From Moesziomyces globuligerus (taxonomy: Eukaryota > Basidiomycota > Ustilaginomycetes > Ustilaginales > Ustilaginaceae), in assembly GCA_030849465.1 (NCBI GenBank), contig JARVLF010000015.1:1116001-1180000 (forward strand): 64,000 nucleotides of DNA. The letters run 5' to 3'. The number at the start of each line of letters is the position of its first letter. Positions within the stretch are counted from its first letter, which is position 1. Shown piece after piece: positions 20,653 to 31,656 of the stretch. The translations under genes and the position numbers were made by a program. Below the pieces are notes generated by a model. That model was given only the letters and a program-made list of their open reading frames with translations, searched no databases and had not been told where the DNA came from.

Positions 20653-22195
20653 ATGGTACGCATCTCAGCACATGGCCAACACGGCGCCATGGACAACAGT
20701 AGATGCGGGATCTGAGGACATGATGCGGTGCTCCAACCAACCCACGCCAACAGCAGCACCACAGCTGCCGCATTGGCTGTACTCGACATCGCGCATCCGT
20801 CCTTGCATCGCATCGGGAACAACAACACTTCCAGCAGATGATCGACGAACGGAGACGCTGCTTCGAGAGCAACGTGCCACTCTACCAGGTGTCATGATGC
20901 TCCGATGGCGCCTTTCACTCTCCTCTTCGCGACTATTCGGCTCTCGCTTTGCATCGCGGTGCCCTTGCCGTGGAACGGTGAATCACTCACGAACGGCAGA
21001 ACACAATGTCGCCTTCGCGTCGTGTCCACCGGACCTTCAGTACTTTGGGGATGAGGCGCTCCGCGCTGTCTCTCGCGCTGCACACTGAGGCTCTGGTCAG
21101 CTCTCGGACCATTTGGTCTCGGGAGGTCAACCCTTGTCTCCAGATCGTGTGGCGCTTGAGCAGCCGGTCGCCTCTGTAGAGCACCGAGTCTGTCTTCAAT
21201 CCCGCTGCCTTACCAAATGTCTGTCGCCTTTCGCGCTTCAAACATGGCACAGGATGCTGACTCGTCTCAATGACCCCCCTTTCTCTTGCGCTTCACGTTC
21301 CCTCCCCCTTGATGTGTTGCGTGCCGTGTTTGCTTTGACTTTCTCCCCTCTACAGCCCAAGGCCAAGACCGGATCCGCCAAGAAGCCCGCTGCCGCCCCC
21401 TACTCCAAGGGCAAGGCTAGCAAGGCCCCCAAGAACCCTCTCTTCGAGAAGCGCCCTCGCAACTTCGGCATTGGCCAGGACATCCAGCCCGCCCGTGACC
21501 TGAGCCGCTTCGTCAAGTGGCCCGAGTACGTCCGCCTCCAGCGCCAGAAGGTCATCCTTAACCAGCGCCTGAAGGTCCCCCCCGCGATCGCTCAGTTCGC
21601 CAACACCCTGGACAAGAACACCGCCACCAACCTCTTCAAGCTCCTCAACAAGTACCGCCCCGAGTCCAAGCAGGAGAAGAAGGCTCGTCTCGATGCTGCT
21701 GCCAAGGACATCGCTGACGGCAAGAAGGCTGATGCCAAGGCTGACAGCAAGAAGCCCCTCTTCGTCAAGTACGGTCTCAACCACTGTGTTGCCCTGATCG
21801 AGGCCAAGAAGGCTGCCCTTGTCGTCATCGCCGCCGACGTTGACCCCATCGAGCTCGTTGTCTTCCTGCCCGCCCTCTGCCGCAAGATGGGCATCCCCTA
21901 CGTCATTGTCAAGTCCAAGGCTTCCATCGGTGCTCTTGTCCACAAGAAGACCGCCGCCGTCGCCCTGATCCAGGAGGTCCGATCCGAGGACGAGCGTGAG
22001 CTCGCCAACGTTGTCTCGGCCGCCAAGGCCAACTACCTCGACAAGGCCGAGGAGATCCGCCGCCACTGGGGTGGTGGACACCTCTCGCAGCGATCCAACC
22101 ACAAGCTCGCCAAGCGTGCCAAGATCGCCGCTCTCCAGCCCAAGCCCGTCGCTGTTGCCGCCCCCGCCGCTGCCGCCGAGGACGACGAGGAGTAA
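20653..22195 (+). CDS. 60S ribosomal protein eL8 (L7a/L8)
   Basis: The main exon, 21356-22195, encodes [10 protein letters not shown]... to the stop: 279 aa, plus Met from a proposed first exon ending in ATG at 20653-20655. The intron would run 20656-21355 (700 nt, GTACGC...CTACAG). eL8 is a large-subunit ribosomal protein with an L7Ae-type RNA-binding fold; the core [20 protein letters not shown] is clear at about 137-156, followed by [10 protein letters not shown] and [12 protein letters not shown]. Length 280 aa is slightly above the usual 256-266 because of an Ala-rich tail. Very strong preference for C-ending codons fits high expression. The coding exon is certain; the ATG at 20653 (context CCAAAATGG) is inferred from the acceptor phase and from the fungal habit of an intron directly after the start. 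Confidence 0.85.
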
Positions 22196-25100
22196 GCGTT
22201 TTGCACGTTTGCTCTTCCTCCCCTTGTGCTACTGGGCGCGTGCCCTCCAAAAGCTGGTTCCCCGATCCTTGGGAATCGACACCCCTTTTTTTCTTCCTGG
22301 CCGATGTCATGTTCGCTCGCTTTCGCTTGCTTGGTGAATGGATCGTGATACCGCGCCCACTTTCTCGACTCGAGGCGGCGGTCGGTGGCTCGGATGTACC
22401 GATGCGCCTACCTCTGCTCCGTTGCTCGTTTTTGTGCAGCCAGCTGACACAGCACTGGCTCGCACTCTGTACAATACCCTTCGAATCGTTCATCTTGCTG
22501 TGCCGTCGAAGCGTATGTCCGAGGATGAGCCGATCATGTGAGAAGACATTCGTGCAATTGGTTCCGAGCTGGATGGAGTCAGTCTGGTCTCGGGCGTAAG
22601 TCTGGGCGCGGAAGTCGGAGGCGCCGAGTATTGGCGTCGTGGACGCCTTCGCAAGACCCCGATAAAGAAGCTGGAAGCAAGCCGATGGACGCTCAGATGC
22701 AGCGTTGCAGCGAAGCATGGAGAGACGCACAGACCGCTTTCACAGTTATTCCTGCACAAAGAAAAAAGGAAAGAGAAAACGAAATCGGTCCTTTTTTTTT
22801 TAAATAGCTCGCAGAATCGGCCAATGCTTCCAGGCGCAGAGAGCAGGATTACGAGCTTGCCCATTCAGGCCGTAGGGATACAGTGAGTCGGACATCTATG
22901 AGACACGGCATCGGGCTCTCTGAGGCAGTAGAGATGGTCTCGTGCTGATAAAGCGACTCACCCTGCTGAAGAAGGGAGCGACTTTCTTTAAAAAAAGACC
23001 CTTTGATAAAAAAAAATATTAAAAGAAGAAGCCGACGCACCTCCACATGTCTCAAGTCGGACGCGTGGCTTGACGCGAAAGCCTTCATGCTTGGCGAAAA
23101 GGGAGTAGGGTGGGATCAGCGAACAAGAAGAAACCAACACCAAAACTTAGAACGCCGAGCGAAGATCCGAGGCGCCGGAAGCAAGCTCGGTGTTCGGAGC
23201 TTGTGACTGTTGCCGGAGGTGTCATACGTGCACGACGACATCGAGACTTTGCGGCTACGGCGTCGGGGCGAACCTTATCGTGGGCCCGTGGCGTCCGAGG
23301 GTCGAATGGTGCAAGGAGGATGGGCCCGGATGGCTGCGGCTCATGAAGTGCGTCCTGTGCAATTTTTATCCAAGGAAAACGCGACGCATGAAGTGAAACG
23401 AAGCCCGGCAGAGGATTTTGCGCCCTCGGCTACAATGCACGCGGATGCGCCGCAGCGGGGACGAGAGGCGGACGAGGCCAAGGTCAGATCAAGCGCAGGA
23501 CGAAGCGCAGGACGAAGCGCAAGGGTCCGAGCGAGCTGGTCGGAGGAGTAGCTTGCGACACAACCGTTGCTCCGACGAGACGGAGGTTCGTCGGGAAGGC
23601 CGAACTTGAAAGCGAGCTTTGCCAACACGGCCGGGCGCAGTGGCAGCTCGAAACGGCTTTCACCATGCCGGCAAGTGTTGCACAACCCTCTCGGCGCACG
23701 ATGGTGGGAGCACCGATCGAGCACGCGTCCCGAGCGTCGCATCCGGCCGGATCATGCCGTCGACCGCGAATGACAGCAACGTGTTGGCTCGAGCTCGGCG
23801 TCCGTCCAAGCGCGGCTCGACCCAAGCTGCTTGGCGGCCGTGCAAGGCGACGCTGGTGGCGACAGCGGTCAGGTTGGAAGCATCTGTGGAATTGAGTTGT
23901 TCGCTTGGCACCAATAGTCTACGAGCTACTTTCAAGAACCGGCACTGGTCCCTCGCGATTTTCAGTGCGCTCGAGCCTCGGAGATTCCGCACTGATCCGT
24001 GGGCGTCGCCGTGCTCTCACACACCGGCCATCTTCTCCAGCTCGGGGGCTCCAGTTTGCGCCAACTCGCCCGTCGGACAGTGTGTGTATCGAAGCCAATG
24101 GCCGATACGGTATTGCTTCCGGGCTGCCCTCTCTCTCCATCCCCACGGCACAATGGGCTCCGCCGTTCTCCCTCGTGACCTGGGCTGAGCGGCCGCGGCG
24201 CATCGGGACACATCCGAGCGCTGAGAAGTACGGCTGCATCGCCACAATGCCACATTGTGACTGCCCTTTCATGTCTGCAGCCTGATCGGCGCAGGTTTGA
24301 CGCCGGCCGTACCAACCTTGATCTTGTGATTATTTGACTCTCCCTGCCTTGCGCACCATGGCTCCGGATAGCCTCGGCTCGTCCCCCTTTCCCTTGCATC
24401 ACGGCTCCACTGTGCTGCGGCTCACGACTTGAACCTCCTCAGCTCTTCGGATACTTCTCGCGCAACTCTCTTCTGGCTCCCGCCGCGCAGTCTCTTCCTC
24501 GTCCAAGGCTGTGACGATTCGAGACAGCAGCACAATGATTCAACAGTGCTGGCTTCCAAGCTGACCGGACCGTTGGTTGGCCAAATGAGGTTTTTTTTCT
24601 CCTCTCGCCCTGCAGCCTTTTTTTCTGGCCAATAAGTTGGCTTTCTTTTCTTTTTCTTTTCTTTTTAATCCTTTTAGCGCTGATGCACCCGACTGCTTGC
24701 CTGTGTGCGTGTGATATTCTCGCCGGCCCAAACCAGCGAGGCAGCAGCTGGCAGTATCCCGTCTGCTGTGTTGCATTTTCTGGACGGGCTCATCCGCAGT
24801 CCCCAGTGAAAGAGCCCGTGAGAGGCAGTGTAGCCTGGCTGCTGCCTGGCTCCGCTTGACCGGCCCACTTGCCCTGCATCTTTTCCTCTTCCCACTAAGT
24901 CTCCTTCTCTTCTCCCCTCCGCCATATAACCGGGTGCTCCTTTCGCCGTCAGCGAGACGGTTCGCACCACATTCGGTCTCTCGCACACTACCCCGAAGAA
25001 GCGGTCATCGGTGACGCTGCTTGCTCTTACCAGCGCCTTTGACACGTAGCAGTCCATCCCCTCATCAGTTGCCAGAGCGACTCTCCCACACCACACACCC

Positions 25101-25728
25101 AGCTGGCGCACGCTTGCAACAGCGGGAGTGCACACTCGAGGCACCACAACCAGGCGCGGACCGTCTGACGTCTCGCACGCTCAGCTCAGTAGCGCTGCTC
25201 CACTCGCCTCGCCTTGCTGACGCCGCCTCGGTGTTGGCTAGTGTCAGGCTCATCCCTCTCGCCTCCGAGCTTGTCAAAACGTCTGCTGACGGAGCCTTGG
25301 CATACCGCGCTCTGCCACGCGCTGCTCTGGAAGTGACGACCTCAAGCTTGTTCCGCATCTCCGTTCCCAAACTCTGGCCGACTCACGCCTCTTTACGATC
25401 CTCACGACGTCCCACCATCCCCACCTTCCCCTCTTCGCTGCCTTCACACAATCTCTCTCTCCTCTCGTATCTGATCCTTCGTACGTACATGTCGAACCGC
25501 AAATTACTCTAAGGGCCGCACCTCAAGATCACTGGCCTACGCATCCGACCGATCCGGTTGGCGGCGACTGCCCCTGGGCCTGAATCCGCATTCCGCACCC
25601 TGGCGGACGGTGTCGCATGCTTGTTCTCCCTGCCTTAGGCTCAGCAATCGCAAATTTCGACGCAGGGAGCCTACTCTCTTCGCCTCCAGTCGCTCGATCC
25701 CTGGTCGCAGGTCGGCCTCGAACTCAAG
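22196..25728. other. 3.5-kb gene-free stretch
   Basis: No convincing gene. It contains an A-rich, low-GC patch at about 22985-23030, a 12-bp tandem repeat (AGCGCAGGACGA-like, about 23492-23522), a TTCTTTTCTTTTTC pyrimidine block at about 24640-24676, and a long CT-rich leader at 25375-25500. Short frames in all phases lack homology to anything I know. The right part is probably promoter and long 5' UTR of the CENP-B-type gene. Confidence 0.45.
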
Positions 25729-28545
25729 ATGGAGGCATCCACCCACTTCAACGACGTCACAAATCTGACTGCATCCCCGCGCAGCAACGTCGCCAACAAT
25801 CACGCGGCCATCATCGCGAGCCAGTCTGCTCACCCAGACGCTGCTCAGCAAGCTCACACAGGCATTTCGTCGGATACTGGACACGACGCTAGCTCGCAGC
25901 ACATGCTCATGAAGCAGAATCCATCGGGTCCCGTTTTTGGTTCTTCGCATCTCGCAGGTAGCTCGGGCCCTGGCGACAGTGTTTCCGGTGCTCCCAGCAG
26001 CATGCAGGACGTCGATGGCTCGTGCCAGATCCAACAGCTCGATGCGAGCGCGCCGCTTTCAAGTGCGGAGGTCCAGGTCCAAGGCTCCGAATCCGAACCC
26101 GCGTCTCTTGCGCAACGATATGGCGAGGCTCTCCATGCTCACTTAGGCAACGTGCCAATGCCCACAGTCACTCACGACTACTTCTTCTCTCCTGCGGACA
26201 GCTCAGACCATCAAGCGATGGTCCAGGGCCATTCAGGATCAAACAAAGACCAGTGCGATGCGCAGGTGCTCCACGATCCGTCTCATGGCAACCCGATACA
26301 GCCAAAGACCGAGCTTCCCACCGTGTTTGAACACCAGCATCAAGTCAAATCCTATCTTCCGTCACCTCCCATGCGAAGTCACATGACACCGCAACCGGAC
26401 TCTCGCTCGTTTGACGCCAGCACGCGATCCACCGAGGGTCGCCACGTGTTCTCGCATCGACCGAGCCACAGTCTTGGCCAGGCGGGCGCTTTCATGACAG
26501 GCCTGCCTGATCGTGACATGTTTGCACACAGCCACGTCAGCGCTCCTGTATCGCCTTCCGATGGCATCAGCTCCGGTGCCTTCGCCGCTTTGTTCCAGTA
26601 TCCTGGCGCTCGCCACGAGATCGGTCTCGGAATGACCGAGCACGGTCATCCTTTCGATCAGAGTGCAGCCCAGGGTCTCTCGCGTTCAACAGGCCACCTG
26701 CCGAAGTCTTGTGCCCCCTCTGTTCGTTCCGCCTCGCCCTCAACTAGCATGGCTTCGACCTCCATGACCTCGATCTCACCTCTGGGAAGCGCTCGCATCA
26801 ATCCCGATGGCTCCTTCACTTCTCAAGAGACTTCGTTCGACAGCATCTCCAACGCTGCGTCTGGCTCGTTCAGCCGCGCCTCATCCACCTCAGAGGAGAA
26901 CTTCTACCAAGAGCTAGGCTCGCTGGGCCTCGCATCTTCGTTGCGCATGACGAAGCAGAAGAAGAAGCTGCGCAACATCGATCGCAAGATGATCTGCGAC
27001 TATTCCGTCGCCAATCCGATGGTCAAGCAGGATGCTATCGCGAACGTGTTTGGCATCGAGCGCAGCACAGTCAGCAAGATTCTCAAGCAGAAGGAAAAGT
27101 GGCTGGCGATCGACCCCCAGAGCGATGCAGCACGCATTGCCAAGCACAGGGCTGTCAAGTTCCCTGCTGTCGAGGACCGTCTGACCAGCTGGGTCGCTGC
27201 GCTCAAAACTCGCGGCGAGCCCGTACGTGATTCTACCATCCGGCAGGAGGCTCTGCGCATCGCGCGCGAGCTGGGACTCGGCGAAGACAAGTTCAAGGCT
27301 TCTGGAGGCTGGATCGAAAAGTTCAGAGAGCGCAACCAGATCCCTAAGCCGCAACCCGGCGATGCTGCAAGCGCAGCTTCGAGCGCGGATCAAGATGGGA
27401 CGACCGCGTCTGCGTGCGCCAGGACCTCCGCTGATCCTGCAGCTGGCTCCGGGACGCCAACAGAGGCATCGGTCATGGCATTCAATGGTGCGATGAACGA
27501 TGACAGCACCTCCGAGGCGCAGTCGCGAACCACACGACGCCAACCTACGCGCAACAGCAAGGTCAAGGGCACCCCACAGAAGCGCTCGCGAGACGACGAG
27601 GAGAAAACGCGGGCGATCTTGAGTATGTCGCCTCTGAACCACGACCTTTCTCGCATGCACTTCAATAATGGCGCTCCAGTTTCGTCTATGCCGGATCCCG
27701 CCTTCTTTCGACCCAACCTGTATAGCCCTTGCCCGGCTGCTCCTCAGTTCATGGCCAACAACAATCTTGCGTACGGCGGCCACTGTGTTCCCTCGTCGAT
27801 GCCGCTGGCCGAGGACGCAGACGAATCTGAACGCAAAAGGAGGCGCTCCGGGCAGCACTTGGATGCCGATCAGAACACCATGGGTCTTGGACCTGCGATC
27901 GACTTCCAGTTTCCTCCGCCAGGAGCTCCAGGATGTTCTTCGGAAGGCATCACACCCGGTTCGCCCTCGCATGGCCAAGGCCAGGCAGACCCGGGCGCAC
28001 CGACCGCAAGTCCTCGGGGTCGCCGCAGTGTCGGGAAGTCCTCTACCGAGACCAGCGGCCGTGGCCGTGCTCGCCGGGGCAAAGGTCGCCTCTCGGGCGT
28101 GAATCATGCGCCCCAGACTCCTTCGCCTCTATCGATGTCGCCGGCCGACGCTCGAGGAGTGGCGATGCTGCAAGGACTCAATGCAGCTGACGCCGAGCAG
28201 ATCACGGCGGCCACGCTAGAGCGTATCCGTGCACTGCAGAACTCGGGCGACAAATCTTCGATCGTGACAGCGGAGCAGGCAAGGCAGTCGTTGGAGCTCG
28301 TGCTGCGTTTCTTGAGCGAACAGCCGAGCGACTTCTTACCTGCCAACCACTTTGTCGTCTTTGGCCATCTGCAGGCGAACATCGAACAGAAGATCCGAGA
28401 TCAGGCGAAGGAGAGTCCTTCTGCCGCAGAAGGTTCTGGTCCCCTGCACGCTGGGAACGGTGCTTCTCCTCATGGACCAGCAGGTCCTGCCACCCCGAGC
28501 GACGCTGTCGGAAGTGCCAGCGACACCACTTGCAACCTGCCCTGA
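25729..28545 (+). CDS. CENP-B-type HTH DNA-binding protein
   Basis: 938 aa from the ATG at 25729. A Ser-rich N-terminal half is followed by a psq/CENP-B N-terminal helix-turn-helix at about 411-460 (QDAIANVFGIERSTVSKIL) and a second HTH of CENP-B/Tc5 type at about 480-540 (DSTIRQEALRIARELG, then GGWIEKFRERN). No DDE transposase domain follows; instead there is a disordered region with basic patches (RRRSVGKS-like, RGRARRGKGR) and a short C-terminal helical segment. This layout suggests a transposase-derived DNA-binding protein now acting as a transcription or chromatin factor, as with yeast Pdc2 or fission yeast Abp1/Cbh proteins. Target unknown. It has a very long leader, typical of regulators. 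Confidence 0.85.
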   Translation: MEASTHFNDVTNLTASPRSNVANNHAAIIASQSAHPDAAQQAHTGISSDTGHDASSQHMLMKQNPSGPVFGSSHLAGSSGPGDSVSGAPSSMQDVDGSCQIQQLDASAPLSSAEVQVQGSESEPASLAQRYGEALHAHLGNVPMPTVTHDYFFSPADSSDHQAMVQGHSGSNKDQCDAQVLHDPSHGNPIQPKTELPTVFEHQHQVKSYLPSPPMRSHMTPQPDSRSFDASTRSTEGRHVFSHRPSHSLGQAGAFMTGLPDRDMFAHSHVSAPVSPSDGISSGAFAALFQYPGARHEIGLGMTEHGHPFDQSAAQGLSRSTGHLPKSCAPSVRSASPSTSMASTSMTSISPLGSARINPDGSFTSQETSFDSISNAASGSFSRASSTSEENFYQELGSLGLASSLRMTKQKKKLRNIDRKMICDYSVANPMVKQDAIANVFGIERSTVSKILKQKEKWLAIDPQSDAARIAKHRAVKFPAVEDRLTSWVAALKTRGEPVRDSTIRQEALRIARELGLGEDKFKASGGWIEKFRERNQIPKPQPGDAASAASSADQDGTTASACARTSADPAAGSGTPTEASVMAFNGAMNDDSTSEAQSRTTRRQPTRNSKVKGTPQKRSRDDEEKTRAILSMSPLNHDLSRMHFNNGAPVSSMPDPAFFRPNLYSPCPAAPQFMANNNLAYGGHCVPSSMPLAEDADESERKRRRSGQHLDADQNTMGLGPAIDFQFPPPGAPGCSSEGITPGSPSHGQGQADPGAPTASPRGRRSVGKSSTETSGRGRARRGKGRLSGVNHAPQTPSPLSMSPADARGVAMLQGLNAADAEQITAATLERIRALQNSGDKSSIVTAEQARQSLELVLRFLSEQPSDFLPANHFVVFGHLQANIEQKIRDQAKESPSAAEGSGPLHAGNGASPHGPAGPATPSDAVGSASDTTCNLP

Positions 28546-29460
28546 GGCACCGATTAGTGGCCAGGTGCGGGATGAGCTTGCCCTGCTCTACACCGGCCAT
28601 ACGCGCAGTGATTACGGTCAATGCCGCAGCTGGGTCGACATTGCTCCCCCCCCCCCCCCCCCTTTCTTCAAAACTTTGGTGGCACGATGCGGCCACACGG
28701 TCCTTTCTGTCTACCACGAGCGCGAACGTCGTTGCAGCTACGCTGCATTTGCGAAGATGCGCACCCAAAAAGGCTATCAGAATCTGTAAGCATCTCAGTC
28801 TCTCGTCTCGAGTATCATAATCAGCATCACAAGCCCGCGATTCCCCCCACATCTGCATGCCTTTCTTAATTTGCATGCTCGATTTCTCAGCATCCATCCA
28901 TCCTTCCCTTCGTCCATCCATTCAGCATCGCATCGAACCAATCCAGCATTTCAGGCAGCGTCAAAGGCCGGGCTCGAGAGTGTGCATGTCACGATCAGCA
29001 TTGAACTGAGCTTGAGACAAAGGCACGGCGGGCATGCTATCTAGATGGGCGGTTGCAGCAGCCGTGCTTCTGGCGAGGACGGGCGGTGCATGAACAAGAT
29101 TGAGGGTTGGGCGACTTGGTGAGCGGCGAAGCGGTGCAGACGGTAGCCACACCAAGACGTGCACACCCGCACATCTCCGAAGTTTATTTTATTTATCTTT
29201 ATCCTAATTTTTTCTCGCAGAGATGCGGGGCAACGTCAGAGTCTCTGGCGTAAATGCGGCGGCGATTGCGGTGTGGCGTGACGTCGAAGGTCGCCGCCCT
29301 CCCTGTTGGAGGTGGTGTCGGTCCACGTTCTAAGGTGCGCCGCTCACCGACCCAGCCGAAGATATATAACCCTCCACATCTCGTATCGAGGTACTTCCGG
29401 TACCCAGAGCCTCCTGATCCACCATCTCATTTCAAATTCAAAGACGATACGATAGCTACG
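28546..29460. other. Intergenic region with a 17-nt poly-C tract
   Basis: 915 bp. Holds a run of 17 C at 28646-28662 and an AT-rich patch at about 29180-29212. The MAPEG promoter must lie in the right part. No other gene seen. Confidence 0.4.
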
Positions 29461-30095
29461 ATGACGGTGTTCTCTGGATCCAGTGGCCTTTCGAGTGTGC
29501 CCAACTACTCGTACTACGCGCTTCCTGCTGCATGGATTCTGGCCTTCCTGCCGCACGCTTATGCCGCGGCGGCATCCAAGGGCCAGTTCAAGAACAGCCA
29601 TCCGCGCCAGCTGCTCCACGATCTCATGGCCAAGAAGGTCAAGACCGACACGGACCAGAAGATCATCCGCGCCGAAAGCGCCCAGCTCAACGGGTGAGCC
29701 TCCACCATTCTCCAAACTTGCCGTCTTGAAGCCTGTGTCCATAATGCTGACTCTGTTATCGCTTCTAGCTTCGAGAACCTCGGCCTGTTCGCAGCCGCTA
29801 TCGTCGCGGGTAACATCGCAAAGGTCCCCAACAGCCAGCTCAACTCCCTCACCGCCACCTACCTCGTCAGCCGTGCCGTCTTCAACCTGTAAGTGCAAAT
29901 CCGGGTCAAAAAGTGTCTACGCCAATCGGAATCGCGCACTGACCACCACGTTCACTTGCACTCATCACGGCATGCTTCAGTCTGTACATCTTCGTCACTG
30001 ACGAGTCCACCGCCGCGCTTCGCAGCGCAAGCTACCTCACCGGCGTCGGCGTCATCTGGACGCTTTTCATCAAGGCCGGTCTGCGCTCGATCTGA
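29461..30095 (+). CDS. MAPEG family membrane protein (3 exons)
   Basis: Predicted 155 aa. Exons 29461-29693, 29769-29888 and 29981-30095; introns have GTGAGC...CTAG and GTAAGT...TTCAG borders and keep the frame. About four hydrophobic segments: residues 18-36, 85-100, around 110-122, and the C-terminal YLTGVGVIWTLFIKAGL. The MAPEG signature is seen across the first splice junction (RAESAQLNGFENLGLFAAA). MAPEG proteins are membrane-associated enzymes of eicosanoid and glutathione metabolism; the many fungal members of this eukaryotic-microbial type have no assigned substrate. Convergent with the tartrate dehydrogenase-like gene, 81 bp apart. Confidence 0.85.
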
Positions 30096-30176
30096 GCTCA
30101 CGTCGGTCACATTATCCTGCCATCCAATTCTAGAAATCAAGTAAGGATTCCTTCTTGACGATCCTAGGTTGGTGAT

Positions 30177-31256
30177 TCAGACTGAGGAGACGGCTTGTGC
30201 GATAGCATCGCCGAGTTTCTGTGTCGTTCCCTGACCCTTCATATCTGGGGTGAGGACGTTGGAATCCGAGGTGCCGAGAACGGCGTCGATAGCCTTGAGC
30301 ATAGCTTCCGCGGCCTCCTTTTCGCCAAGATGAAGCAGCATCATCTGGCCTGCCCAGATCATGCCGACCGGGTTGGCGATTCCTTTGCCCATGATATCTG
30401 GTGCCGAGCCATGCACGGGCTCGAAGAGACTGGGGAATTTGCCCTCTGGATTGATGTTGCCGCTGGGAGCGATGCCGATCGTGCCCGTGACTGCGGGTCC
30501 GAGATCGGACAAGATATCGCCATGCAAGTTGGAGCCTACCACGACATCGAAGTAGCTCGGCTTCTGAACAAAGTGGGCCGAGAGGATATCGATGTGGAAC
30601 TGCTCGGTCTTGACCTCAGGATACTCCTTGGCCATCACCTTGAAGCGCGAATCCCAGTAGGGCATGGTGATCTTGATGCCGTTCGACTTGGTTGCGCTAG
30701 TGAGCTTCTTCCTCTTTGTCGTCTTTGCCAGTTCGAAAGCGTACTTCAGAATGCGATCCACACCGATGCGGGTCATGATGGTCTCCTGGATCACCGTCTC
30801 GCGGTCGGTGCCCTCAAAGATCTTCCCGCCCACCTCCGAGTATTCGCCCTCGGTGTTTTCGCGCACGATCCAAAAGTCAATATCGCCCGGATTGCTCAGC
30901 GGACTCGGAACGCCCTTGACCAGCCGACACGGACGCAGGTTGACGTACTGGTCGAAATGGCGTCGCATCTGCAGCAGCGATCCCCACAGCGTCACATGGT
31001 CCGGGTGGCGAGCCGGATCGCCCACCGCACCAAAAAAGATCGCATCGAACGGCTGCAGAAGCTCGACCCAGTTGTCCGGCATCATCTTGCCATGCTTGTC
31101 GTAGTAGTCGCAAGAGGCAAAGTCGAACGTCGTCAGCTCGAGGTTAAACGCGAACCGCGCCGCCGCCGCCTGCAGAGCCTTGAGCCCACACGGCATGACT
31201 TCTTGACCGATCCCATCGCCGGCGATCACGGCGATCTTGTATGTTCGACCTGGCAT
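30177..31256 (-). CDS. Tartrate dehydrogenase / D-malate decarboxylating dehydrogenase-like
   Basis: 359 aa, one exon, ATG at 31256. It belongs to the isopropylmalate/isocitrate dehydrogenase family: GDGIGQEV at the N-terminus, LLQMRRHFDQYVNLRPCRL for substrate arginines, a RENTEGEYSEVGG block, SNLHGDILSDLGPAVTGTIG with metal-binding Asp residues, and FEPVHGSAPDIMGKGIANP for NAD. The FGAVGDPARHPDHVTLWG segment and the overall length fit the tartrate/D-malate dehydrogenase (TtuC/DmlA) branch better than LeuB or IDH. Expected reaction: NAD- and Mn-dependent oxidation with decarboxylation of D-malate or tartrate-type acids. Substrate choice is inferred. No mitochondrial presequence, so probably cytosolic. 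Confidence 0.85.
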   Translation of the reverse strand: MPGRTYKIAVIAGDGIGQEVMPCGLKALQAAAARFAFNLELTTFDFASCDYYDKHGKMMPDNWVELLQPFDAIFFGAVGDPARHPDHVTLWGSLLQMRRHFDQYVNLRPCRLVKGVPSPLSNPGDIDFWIVRENTEGEYSEVGGKIFEGTDRETVIQETIMTRIGVDRILKYAFELAKTTKRKKLTSATKSNGIKITMPYWDSRFKVMAKEYPEVKTEQFHIDILSAHFVQKPSYFDVVVGSNLHGDILSDLGPAVTGTIGIAPSGNINPEGKFPSLFEPVHGSAPDIMGKGIANPVGMIWAGQMMLLHLGEKEAAEAMLKAIDAVLGTSDSNVLTPDMKGQGTTQKLGDAIAQAVSSV

Positions 31257-31656
31257 CGTGCAGTCCTGTGCGTCTGTGGAAGGTGGCTGGATGGGGAGAC
31301 CTGGGCTCGGTTGACGAAGGGAAAGATGGTATTATAAGCACGACGGATGAGGCTCCCACTTTGAGTGTCCCACAACGGCGTGGGGTAACAACCGTGCGTT
31401 GGTTGCCGACTAAATTACCGGCGGCGAAGGCCGATTTCGATTTCTTCCCGGCTGTTGAGTCACTGTTTGGTGACACAGCTGACGGAAAAATTACCTGAAA
31501 GTCGGACCCGAGAAAGTCGAAGAATTTGATGGTTACCGGCCACGAGCCTTCTTCACCCCATCATCCGCAACCCTCTCAGCAACCTCATCAACGTCGAGAC
31601 CGTCTGCGACTTCCTTTCAGGTTGGTCTACAGTCGAACACGGACACGCTACTCGAG
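31257..31656. promoter_or_regulatory. Divergent promoter, tartrate DH / uL13m
   Basis: 400 bp between divergent starts; no gene inside. Slightly AT-richer near 31320-31345, close to the dehydrogenase start. Confidence 0.4.

Noticed and set aside
20656..21355. C/D snoRNA in the eL8 intron (ATGATG-like boxes near 20720 and 20894)
   Set aside because: No D box at a suitable distance and no terminal stem; not supportable by eye.
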